Shown here: one piece after another, positions 57,301 through 64,000 of the stretch
Layout: every line of letters starts with the position of its first letter
Numbering within the stretch: position 1 is the stretch's first letter
Source: Owenia fusiformis
Taxonomy: Eukaryota; Annelida; Polychaeta; Sabellida; Oweniidae
NCBI GenBank assembly: GCA_903813345.2
Contig: CAIIXF020000008.1
Span: 1,125,341 to 1,189,340, forward strand
Length of the DNA: 64,000 bases
Direction: 5' to 3'
Notes under the pieces: model-generated
What the model was told of the DNA's origin: nothing
Seen by the model: the letters and a program-made list of their open reading frames with translations, nothing else
Database searches by the model: none
Program-made: the position numbers and the translations under genes

Positions 57301-60300
57301 GGGCCCAAATCTTGAGAAAGAGTCGAAGGCATGCGAGGCGAATTCTGGAAACTCGGGTTCGAGAAAGCGGGGTTCACTGTTTGGTTCCGTTGACACCTGT
57401 GCGAAACTACATTCATAATTTATCCGACAGTCGCTTTGATAATGTTTCTTTATCTCGTCTGCGACTCGATAAAGAGGAATTATTAAATCTCATCAAGAAT
57501 GGACGATCTTGCACAGGTACTCATATAAAAACCTCTATATCTTTTTAACACCAATATATAACGGACACACCATGTTAAAAATAAAATGTTATATCTAATG
57601 TGTATCGAAAATATTTTCAACCTAAGTGACCACATCGTGACATCACTTAGGTGGCAACATTTTTCAATGTCAATCTTTTCTAAATATGCTAAACAATAAA
57701 CCAATTTTGACTGTCTAACCAGGTTAAAAGGATGAATATGTTTTTAATATTAGTTTACCATTGGTTTCTATGAGAATTAAAATTTTGAAATGCATCTTTC
57801 CCTGAACCACTTTCATGCATGGATGAGTTCATTGCTCGCTCACCTATCAACCAATTTTCTTGATTTTGTCGGCAAAAGAACAAGTGAGGATGATTGCTAT
57901 ACATCGGTGTGAATTATCGCTTTAAAGGATTAGTGTGACCTCTTAAAGTTAGTTTTGAATAAATTCACGATATTTTAAACAAAAAGTCCTTCAAAAACAT
58001 TTTTGAAATTAATAAAAAGTTTCACATTTCACGCTTTGATAACATTGGATAAGACAAAAATATAAGCCAAAGTGGTTAAAACTTTATATGGGGCCTTTAA
58101 AGTGCCCGATAAAGTATAAAATGCGCATGCGTCCAGGTGTTGATAAACTATAAATAGCGAAAACCCAGGGTTTGTCACCACAAGGTAAGCTAGGACGTGT
58201 TGAGAGAACAGCTAGTGTTGATATTGAATTTATATGTAGCCAGATAAGTTTCCTTATTGAAATTACATATGGTTATTAGCAATACTTTGTAGGTGCTAAA
58301 TAATAAAATATTTAGAGTATATATGAGAGAAATTGGTCACTTCGAACCTGTTGAAAAGTTTGTGGCTCTCGGCTACACCGGGGAATTTACTTCAATGAGT
58401 ACATACATAAATGTGGGGTTCCCCAAGAGGTACGCCACAAGGTGACCTGGCATCAAATGTGCGACTAACTGGTACTATCGAGAAGATTAAATAACGAATA
58501 CGACAATAAGTTATTGCATGTGACGAGCCTTCATCTCACTGAAGTATTTTGAAGTGAAAATAGGATTTTTGTTTTGATACATGGATTCAGATGAACGTAA
58601 CTTTATTCTGACAACTAATCAAAACTGAACAAAACTGATTGTACGTAACAGACAATTTATTGTTTTACAATGTTTTGATTGGCTAAACGAATGAAACCAA
58701 CAAATTATGACATGTAAAATGACAATTTTGAAATGTAAAATTTAAAAGTGACAAACACAACCTCCCTATCCACTCTTTGGGAGCCCTAGTAAATTAGTAA
58801 TATGCATGCAGCAGTGGTAGTGTGCAGCTAATTATCACACTACGCTTTGTATTCTAAAGCCTGTTGTTTGTAATAACACTGTTCACTCAACGTATGTTTT
58901 GTGTGTGGGCAGTCAACGATAATCATTGTTTTATCCCGGTTATATGACCTCGGCAATTATAACAAAACCGTACTAAACGAAAAAACGCAAATAAGAGAAA
59001 GCTTTCACACACATATAAAAAATGAACTAGTCTAATCCGCCAGTATAAACTCTGTGCTATACGTAGCCGGGTCAGGCGCACACTTTAACTGATTAATACA
59101 ATTTTACACCCATTGGAAGGACTGTACTTACCCTTTGCATTCGTTTGACTTCACTTCTTAAAAGAGAGCTTCTTCGTCTTCAGTAGTTTAACTAGACTCT
59201 GCACGCACTGACGCAGGGTAGACTGTACTGTGACTGGTTGGACAGAGTTGTATCAATCATACATGTAACTGCATGTCCAGTGAAAAATAACCAACTCTGA
59301 TTATACCAAAGGTTGGAATTTGAATTATCATGCACATGATAGTGGTCAGATAGTGATCTAAAATCCATAGCCCAAACAGGTACAAAATTGGACGGTGTTT
59401 ACTACTATAATGAGATCAAGTGATCCTTACGATTATAGTGAGTTCCATTGCAGTTCGAAACTGAGGTACAAATCATAGACAAGGAAGTGCAAAACAAGAT
59501 CGCTGAATAAAATAAAGGATAGTCTATAGAAGACTTATATTTTCCCCCAAAACTTAGACAATATTTGACTTCTAACAAACGGCGAATTATCGAAAACAAA
59601 CGGCGATTTCGGACACTCGCCCCCTGCTATTGAAAGCCCAGGTAGAGAAAGATAACAAAACCTAAAGATTTATCAACAAACTTCTAAATTGGCTGCTTGA
59701 AAATAAGATGACCAGTAGATCACCCAAAAGTGAATAAACTGTAGAACTTAGAACCCTCCAACACGTGTATGAATAAAATCTTACAAGAGTTATTCTGAAA
59801 CTGTCGTGGCAATAAAGTGGGACCCACTCATGATCATACAAACAGTCACCATAATGACAACAATATCCCATCTGTGCTTTGATATGAAGAATATCACTTT
59901 ACGTAAGAGATGAAAAATTATACCTATTTCAGTATTTCCACACACAAGTTTAGCATTGGGATTGTTGGCTTTCACATCAAGGAGTTGGGCTATAGTGACA
60001 GGTCTGAACCATGACGTGCGCTCACCCCGAAATGACATCATCATTTTGTCATATTTATCTGTAAGCTGAAACCAAACATTCATACAATATTAGTCTGAAG
60101 TACAGTTTATCATGACTACTAAGTGGTAACACAGTTTTTTGCTTTGACTCAATGACTTCTGTATTTTGGCTTAAACTCTACTCAATTTCCATGGCTTCTT
60201 TCCATGGCTTCTTAGCAAGTTAACATTTGTAAATGAAAAATGATGTTTATTAAGTTTGAGTCAAATAATTCTTCAATTTGCCAGTCTTACTTGAAGTTCA

Positions 60301-63300
60301 CTTGGGAATATTGGTTCCTGAGTTGGGTCATAAGATGTAAATGTCGTATCTTTGTCTAAGCCATTTTCCTGCAAAATGGAAATGGAAACATCATACAAAT
60401 CCTATGTATTGCTTTTATATGCATATTATGGTCCTGAGTAATGACTTGCATTTTGTATTGGCAGTCTGGTCATGCAATTATGCAAATATGTTTAGTGCTG
60501 GAAACTCATTCTGATTTCTTTCTGTTTCACCTGAAACATGATCTCAGGGCTGGGAAAAAATGAGATGTCATGGTTTATCATGATTGGGAAAACTGCACAC
60601 AAGTTTAACTGTTATTGCAACACCAGAGAGGTGTTCTCACACATAAGTTTAACTGTAATACAACATAGTTCTTTTGACCTGAATCTGCATATCTTCAGCT
60701 GGTTTATTTCTACAGCAGTTTTCTCCCATCTGACATTTGAACTCTTTGGTGAAAGTTTTGAATCCGTCCAGGATGGGTCTATATCCTGTACAGCGACAGA
60801 GATTTCCTGAAAACATAAGATTGTTACTTTTTGTTTATGTGTAGTGTTCATCAATGTGTTTTATAGGAAAGATTAACAATCTCTAGAGATTACGTAAGGA
60901 TGTTAAAGTTACACATGGAGTTTAATTCCTGTCAATATCTTCAGGATAACATATGTGGTATACACTGAGGAGTTTAGATAAAGGGTATATAAGAAGAAAA
61001 TATTGATTTTAACTGAAGAACGTAGAAATAAATATTTTAAAGAAATATTCTTTAAAATTTTTAAAGAAATTGCTCCAAAGACTCCATTTTCACATATTTT
61101 TCATTTTATATGGAAATGTATAGATCTTCAGAATAAACCCTGTATTCAATACTGAGCAAAATCCTTTATGTTCATATTTATTTAACACTTTGTGTCTGAA
61201 ATGTCCTAGATCATATGTGAGTTCAGAAACATAATGACTCACCTTCAAAGGCATGTTGCATCTGATTGGTTGAAGGGAGGGGCGTGTTCCTCAGTAAAGT
61301 ATACATAGACATGACAATCCCCGGAGTACAGAACCCGCACTGAGACCCATGACTTCTACTTATACGCTCCTAAAAACATACATGTAAAACCGGATCACAT
61401 TAAGTATGCTTGTCAGGCCCAAAGCCAGCTTTTGTCAAGGGGGTTCACTTTTAAAAATTCAAGGGGGGGGTTGAGCACTTTGGCCCAAAATCACTTGACA
61501 AGTGCTCGGAATGGTGGAAAGCTGCATAATTTACAAAGAAACCTTGATCAAGGGGGTTCGCTAGCACTCCCTGGCTACGGGTCTGCTTGTTCCCCATCAC
61601 CAGAGTCACAAAGGACGATTCTCGGTTTGGAGAACGAAGTTCATCAATCAAAATGAGCATTATCCCTGCTTCGGACAAATTTTTTTACATAATATAGATT
61701 TGAATGTCCTCTTTTGAATAGTCATAATTTAATTTGGGTAATATTTCTTGATTTTTCGCAAAAAAATATTAGCGCAGTACACTGATGAACTTCTTTCCCC
61801 AAATCGAGACTTGTATTTTATTGAATCGGTCTAGTTGAGCGTTGTCCCTGCTTCAGACCAATTTGTTATTTTTACATCTTGTAGAATTAAATGTCCTTTT
61901 TTGAATATTCATCGTTTAATTTGGGTAATATTTCTATATTTTTCATGAAAGCAATTATTAGCCCAAACCGAGAATCGTCCTTTTGCTGTATACATGTATA
62001 TGTCATTCAGTTCTTCCCCATGCATTTTCTCACGTTATCACAATGTGACATTCTGGTAGAACATTATCTATACTGCCAGTATAATATGACATAACCTTAT
62101 CTTTATTGGTATGATATAACCTTGACTTTAGAGTCAATAAATTTTAGAGGCCAAAATTTTTCTCCAGGTTTTATTTTGATCAATCTGAATTCAATTTGTT
62201 AGTGGGAGAACTAAAATAACATATCAGTACAAACAGTAAGGCAATCAATCTGTAGCTCCAAAATACCCCCCCCCCAAACAAGGTATTAACATGCAAAATG
62301 TCAGCACCTGCCATTTGTTACAGATGCCAACCACTAAACACCAACTGCCAAACACCAACCACTGAATGCCAAACACAATCCAAAAAAAGTTGGGGATTAT
62401 AACAATATGTCACCACTTCTTTTGGTGATAAAATAAACTCCCAACTTTCAAATTGATAAACCAGACATTAACAAATCACAAAAGCCAACCACATGAGTTT
62501 ATCAGATAAAATAAAAGACAGAAATTATTCATCAGCGTGGTATGGTTAGAATAGTAAAGTTAAGTTATCTTCATGATTTTATTTATCTAATTTAATTTTG
62601 GGACATCCAGAGAATTAATACAATGCCATACAAAGTCAACAAAATTAAACCAAAAATGTGCATATGTCATGTGTTTAACACTTGTCAAGGAGTCCTTATC
62701 TTTTTATATCACAGTTTTGTTGTTGTGAACTTTGTACCTTGTTCAGGTATACAAGGAGAGCAAAAGTGGATTTAATCTGGTCAATGAGCCATATATTATA
62801 CTTTTGTTATTATTGAATCTTGAAGGACAAATACAGCACACATAAAATATCATAGTCATATTCAATTAACCCCAGACGGTTAATGTCCTAAAGGACACTG
62901 GAGACATCACCTGAACAGGTGATGTTCCCAAATCTTTAGTATTTGGCCCCAGGCTTTTGCCACATAAGAAATCTTATGATCAGACATCAATATACATGTA
63001 TTAAAATCATTGTCAGGAAATTCATGAAAACATGGACTTTTATTTGGAAGCTTTAAAAACAAGTCATTTCTTGAATCAGAGTAAAATTGACATATCAAGA
63101 TAAAATGGTGTTCATCCTCTTTGGCATTGATATCACAAAAAGAACAAAGTCTTTCAGGGACTGGCAAACGTATATGAAACGTCCAGTTTCAATTCGCAGG
63201 GGGGCTACACCACACCTCAGAGAGGCTAGCGCTTTCCTATCCTGCATGCCAAAATGAGATGTGAGATAAGGCTCGGTGCATTAATCCTGCTTGAACGTTC

Positions 63301-64000
63301 TGTAGGTTATCAATTTGTTCCCTTGGCCTTCTGTACATCTACCATCAGATATCAATTCAATAGACGAGTCAAAGAGTGTGTCCTTGAACAAGCAGCCATG
63401 GTAATAACATGACCATGTACATGCACACAATGAATTGGCGACAAGATCTCATTGACATTTGATAATTGTATAATATGTCTACAGTTTTAGTTTCATTTTA
63501 GTTGACATGGCATGGCAATTCAATAACCTTGAAAGAACAAAAACACAGTATGGGAGAAGGGATACCAGATATTTTAAGCCCTCTGGGAATTACTGTTGGC
63601 CGTTGTAGACATGCATTACAAGTGTATGGTGATGTACAATACTGATATCACCATCACCTGCTTTTTAATATTATCCCTCGGGCCTCAGTGCATGTAAAAA
63701 CTTCTTCAGGGATCCCAAGCTCATAGGATAGCCAACTGAATGCTCAGTTTGTGATGGACATTGGCTGTCTGTAACTCAATTAATGTTTCAATTTGACCTT
63801 TAACGACCTTTATGTCCTCTTTTGTGATTTCGGAGCAGTAGATATTGAAACAGCTATGAGATTATAAAACTGAAAACAGTTTCTGGACCACCTTGTATAT
63901 GTAAAGAAAATGTGTATCACGAAATAAAGCATTGATGAATCTGACCTGTACTGGATGGAGGCGTGTCTTTGTTGAGCCAATCCCCTCTACTGTAGTAACT
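34648..64000 (-). CDS. XDH: Xanthine dehydrogenase, 29 coding exons, 5' end outside the window
   Basis: Molybdenum hydroxylase that oxidises hypoxanthine to xanthine and urate with NAD as acceptor. Exons, 5' to 3' on the minus strand: 64000-63946 (cut), 61369-61243, 60806-60679, 60368-60291, 60065-59924, 55461-55294, 54948-54872, 54308-54215, 44295-44186, 43933-43752, 43264-43105, 42369-42180, 41560-41379, 41101-40982, 40756-40591, 40245-40126, 39937-39865, 39563-39476, 39195-39109, 38809-38618, 38471-38326, 38041-37864, 37319-37116, 36996-36944, 36493-36379, 35983-35897, 35542-35375, 35133-34966, 34698-34648. Together about 1235 codons, all in phase; human XDH has 1333. Residues equivalent to bovine Gln767, Glu802, Arg880 and Glu1261 are present, which favours XDH over aldehyde oxidase. 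Confidence 0.96.
37320..37594 (-). repeat. Two extra, truncated copies of an XDH exon start (134 bp tandem unit)
   Basis: The segment 37232-37365 (88 nt of exon, its acceptor and 46 nt of upstream intron) is followed by near-identical copies at 37366-37499 and 37500-37594. The period is exactly 134 bp. Each extra copy has an intact acceptor (tggcag|gttgcaagc) and the codons [13 protein letters not shown] through NTVPNTSA. Each then runs into duplicated intron sequence without a good donor and soon meets a stop. Only the lowest-coordinate copy continues into the complete exon 37319-37116. Including a copy would shift the frame. Confidence 0.93.
39385..39411. repeat. (CACTA)n microsatellite
   Basis: Five consecutive cacta units in an XDH intron. 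Confidence 0.85.
40081..40133. repeat. 28 bp direct duplication spanning an XDH splice donor
   Basis: catatatggtaacataccc occurs at 40081 and 40109. The second copy includes the donor of exon 40245-40126 (minus strand AATGG|GTATG). The duplication therefore creates a second identical-looking donor 28 nt further into the intron. Use of that donor would shift the frame. Confidence 0.8.
41281..41309. repeat. (ATACA)n microsatellite
   Basis: Perfect pentamer repeat in the XDH intron between exons 41560-41379 and 41101-40982. Confidence 0.9.
43105..60368 (-). CDS. XDH: XDH exons: FAD domain
   Basis: Exon 60368-60291 has [14 protein letters not shown]. Exon 60065-59924 has [11 protein letters not shown], and 55461-55294 [15 protein letters not shown]. 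Exon 54948-54872 has [12 protein letters not shown]. Exon 54308-54215 has [16 protein letters not shown], the FAD-binding loop. Exon 44295-44186 has [13 protein letters not shown]. Exon 43933-43752 has [17 protein letters not shown], and 43264-43105 ends [10 protein letters not shown]. The order and motifs follow vertebrate XDH. This block contains the two largest introns, 55462-59923 and 44296-54214. Confidence 0.94.
45485..45719 (-). CDS. Unassigned short open frames within the 3.84 kb element
   Basis: Two overlapping minus-strand frames: 45719-45537 (60 codons, starting [16 protein letters not shown]) and 45712-45485 (75 codons, with [21 protein letters not shown] followed by a possible donor, ATG|GTAGAT). 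On the other side, CCAAT motifs (accaatcaga near 45268, accaatcaaa near 45359) and CACGTG near 45053 suggest a promoter-like stretch. I do not recognise either product. It could be a captured host exon or a remnant of a transposase gene. Confidence 0.25.
46660..47220. repeat. Cluster of short inverted units around gcatattccgca
   Basis: More than ten occurrences, on both strands, of variants of atggcatattccgcaggtgag and its inverse ctcacctgcggaatatgcc. They lie at 46670-46900, with a second group at 47140-47220. Neighbouring units face each other and could form hairpins of about 15-20 bp stems. It lies inside the 44648-48487 element. Confidence 0.8.
47515..47952. repeat. Inverted-repeat arm, partner at 50098-50643
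   Basis: 47515-47607 (with gatgcgagtaggtagttacc and gggtcagatagcatgg) is the inverse of about 50548-50643. 47890-47952 (with atttctactcgcatctagtc) is the inverse of about 50098-50155. The parts between differ. One arm is inside the 44648-48487 element and the other is outside it, so the two derive from separate insertions or a later rearrangement. Confidence 0.7.
48592..48892. mobile_element. Small PIF/Harbinger-like MITE with TTA target duplication
   Basis: Left end CTTATTGCTGAC and right end GTCAGCAACTAG are inverse-related (10 of 12). TTA flanks both sides (48589-48591, 48893-48895). The empty site is present at 53844-53846 in the paralogous copy (cctcttaatccc). TTA/TNA duplications are typical of PIF/Harbinger. 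301 bp, non-coding. Confidence 0.7.
50098..50643. repeat. Inverted-repeat arm, partner at 47515-47952
   Basis: See the partner arm. The outer part ends near tgcgagtaggtagttatcag in inverse orientation. The inner part includes agactagatgcgagtag. Confidence 0.65.
51041..51100 (+). promoter_or_regulatory. TATA promoter and non-coding exon 1 of the Gly/Tyr-rich gene
   Basis: TATAAAA at 51041-51047. About 25-30 bp downstream a TCATTC initiator-like sequence could start the transcript. The exon ends at a strong donor, ACTAAG|GTAAGA (GT at 51101). The matching acceptor, tgtttcag, ends at 51284, 13 bp before the start codon. The intron contains an (ATACA)n microsatellite at about 51115-51152. Confidence 0.7.
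51115..51152. repeat. (ATACA)n microsatellite
   Basis: Perfect pentamer run in the 5' UTR intron of the Gly/Tyr-rich gene. Same motif as at 41281-41309. Confidence 0.9.
51298..51678 (+). CDS. Secreted Gly/Tyr-rich protein with two calcium-loop motifs
   Basis: 126 codons in one coding exon. Residues 1-17 are a clear signal peptide (hydrophobic core, ACAA cleavage site). Residues 26-34 (DENRDGVPD) and 37-45 (DANRDGKVD) are two DxNxDGxxD loops spaced 11 residues apart. This is like the calcium-binding units of thrombospondin type 3 repeats or EF-hand-like loops. The rest is built from GYGY/YGY repeats, with a less repetitive block at about 82-115 ([18 protein letters not shown]). The mature protein has no cysteine. 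The stop is followed two bases later by a donor, so a 3' UTR intron (51680-51854) is likely. It is nested in an XDH intron on the opposite strand. A matrix or coat role (shell, cuticle, egg or tube) is possible, but I do not recognise the family. Confidence 0.85.
   Translation: MLKFVCLFALVTIACAAPRSYGYGDDENRDGVPDSLDANRDGKVDYGYGYPRNGYGYRSYGYQARGYGYVPYGDGYPYANVGPNKAVVKSPSGLVVGDNGGYIDAQTGKVVGPNGYVAPQGYGYGY
51680..51990 (+). other. 3' UTR intron and poly(A) signal of the Gly/Tyr-rich gene
   Basis: Donor A|GTGAGT at 51680-51681 and acceptor gcatttcag ending at 51854. The 3' UTR continues from 51855 to AATAAA at 51985-51990. The intron lies directly after the stop, so a junction there should not trigger nonsense-mediated decay. 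Confidence 0.65.
52110..52240. repeat. Dispersed repeat copy
   Basis: catgcaaaatgtcacaacc, catttgttacagacactgac and aaaaagttggagactttaac, ending ctgtggtgatgac. Same family as 33808-33915 and 62290-62430. Confidence 0.65.
52413..53420. repeat. Satellite unit of about 160 bp repeats with defined ends
   Basis: About five repeats, recognised by ggcagccattttggat at about 52682, 52842, 53004, 53164 and 53314. Each is followed by aaatcttgtctgtaaagtc and atttcaaattttcagggatg. The array is bracketed by gtccccaccacatagtg (52413) and acccattggtggggac (about 53398). These read partly as inverses, so the whole block looks like one mobile unit. Non-coding. Confidence 0.75.
53570..54010. repeat. Uninterrupted paralogue of the repeat at 44460-49050
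   Basis: Contains ggcatataaaatgtggacc, ttcaggggtcatcctgaaaa, agagttcctatgcccttta and ttgggtgcagcaccc in the same order as the interrupted copy. It preserves the empty sites of both insertions (AGAAT at about 53742, TTA at 53844). Confidence 0.85.
54400..54765. repeat. Split copy of the tgtcaccacct repeat family
   Basis: aaaatgccaccacctagttg at about 54408 and ttgttacagacaccaaccac with agagaccataactttt at about 54690-54740, separated by about 270 bp that includes a repeated cagatttgaacttctgag. Lies in the XDH intron next to exon 54948-54872. Confidence 0.5.
56740..56830. repeat. Repeat, inverted partner at about 60500-60590
   Basis: ataagccatgacatctcatt, ctcagccctg and tttcaggtgaaacagaaag match the reverse complement of about 60505-60590. 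The two lie in different XDH introns. Confidence 0.75.
57312..57510 (+). other. Possible unassigned exon
   Basis: Locally GC-richer. One + strand frame is open from about 57311 and reads [19 protein letters not shown], later [19 protein letters not shown]. It ends at a donor-like CACAG|GTACTC (GT at about 57518). No start or acceptor is certain and I do not recognise the product. The - strand is also open over part of it. Could be an old gene fragment. Confidence 0.2.
58121..58186 (+). promoter_or_regulatory. Promoter-like cluster in an XDH intron
   Basis: ATGCGCATGCGT (NRF-1-type palindrome) at 58121-58132, TATAAATAG at 58149-58157, and about 27 bp later a strong splice donor, CACAAG|GTAAGC (GT at 58185-58186). 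Spacing fits a short first exon of a + strand transcript antisense to XDH. I cannot identify a downstream exon. Confidence 0.35.
60679..64000 (-). CDS. XDH: XDH exons: second [2Fe-2S] domain
   Basis: The edge exon reads [18 protein letters not shown]. The next gives [20 protein letters not shown], and the third [13 protein letters not shown]. The cysteines of CGFC and CRC are the ligands of the alpha-helical [2Fe-2S] cluster. The first, plant-ferredoxin-like cluster must lie beyond 64000. The intron 61370-63945 contains a MITE, two dispersed repeats and a LINE fragment. Confidence 0.95.
61425..61580. repeat. Dispersed repeat, partner at 6440-6600
   Basis: tcaagggggttcac, ttcaagggggggg, tgctcggaatggtgg and ctccctggctacggg. 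Same order as the copy in MTIF2 intron 6. Confidence 0.55.
61609..61986. mobile_element. MITE with 21 bp inverted ends
   Basis: Left AAAGGACGATTCTCGGTTTG and right ending CGAGAATCGTCCTTT are inverses. Inside are two diverged tandem units sharing aatttgggtaatatttct. Same family as the eroded copy at 32795-33145. Non-coding. Confidence 0.8.
62290..62430. repeat. Dispersed repeat copy
   Basis: catgcaaaatgtcagcacct, catttgttacagatgccaac and aaaaaagttggggattataac, then tgtcaccactt. Same family as 33808-33915. It has an internal expansion of ccaaccactaaacaccaac-type units. Confidence 0.65.
62907..63240 (-). pseudogene. Retrotransposon C-terminal fragment with CxxC-H-C module
   Basis: On the - strand, [18 protein letters not shown] is followed, after a frameshift near 63175, by [11 protein letters not shown] and then [18 protein letters not shown]. 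This is the cysteine/histidine tail of LINE-like proteins, comparable to but distinct from that at 22137-22973. Only the end of the element is present, with no RT domain nearby. Confidence 0.7.

Larger units (their letters stand above)
55462..59923 (-). other. XDH intron of 4.5 kb
   Basis: Contains one end of a mariner-like element (CAGGGTGTTCCAAAAG after TA at 56044-56045; no opposite end found). It also has a repeat at about 56740-56830 that recurs inverted at about 60500-60590, and a repeat at 57180-57275. It further contains an unassigned open segment (57312-57510) and a promoter-like cluster (58121-58186). The rest is unremarkable AT-rich DNA. Confidence 0.6.

Noticed and set aside
1-64000. 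tRNA, rRNA or snRNA genes
   Set aside because: No A/B-box pair with a cloverleaf, and no rRNA or snRNA core motif, was recognised by eye; a covariance search would settle it.

Overview
The window is AT-rich animal nuclear DNA. It has spliced genes with GT-AG introns, polyadenylation signals, non-LTR retrotransposon debris and many small inverted-repeat transposons. Nothing bacterial is present. The gene content and the repeat style (ccattttggat satellites, TGACCTTGA arrays, abundant terminal-inverted-repeat elements) suggest a marine invertebrate, but I cannot name the species or phylum from the sequence.

Two long housekeeping genes face each other. On the + strand, 1656-32701 is a complete mitochondrial translation initiation factor 2 gene (MTIF2): 14 coding exons, 735 codons, all junctions in phase. 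An ETS-type promoter motif and a non-coding first exon lie near 441-461. On the - strand, 34648-64000 is xanthine dehydrogenase (XDH). There are 29 coding exons, complete at the 3' end and running off the right edge at the 5' end, so roughly the first 90 residues are missing. Their 3' ends are about 1.9 kb apart.

The accessory biology sits inside introns. MTIF2 intron 9 (8370-30320, 21.95 kb) holds two intronless, about 90% identical genes for a GT15/KRE2-MNT1-type glycosyltransferase, a family best known from fungal mannosylation. They lie in two copies of a segmental duplication. The first copy is compact (about 9.0-13.1 kb). The second (about 14.6-28.2 kb) is swollen by a terminal-inverted-repeat element, a 5'-truncated LINE inside satellite arrays, and a TGACCTTGA tandem array. 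The large XDH intron 44296-54214 holds a small + strand gene for a secreted Gly/Tyr-rich protein with two calcium-loop motifs (51298-51678). That gene has a TATA box, flanking UTR introns and a poly(A) signal. The same intron holds a 3.84 kb element with about 290 bp terminal inverted repeats and a 5 bp target duplication, whose empty site survives in a paralogous repeat copy at 53.6-54.0 kb.

MTIF2 acts in mitochondrial protein synthesis and XDH in cytosolic purine catabolism. I see no functional link between them or with the nested genes. The points of interest are the nested genes, a 134 bp tandem triplication of an XDH splice-acceptor/exon segment, and the well-delimited mobile elements.
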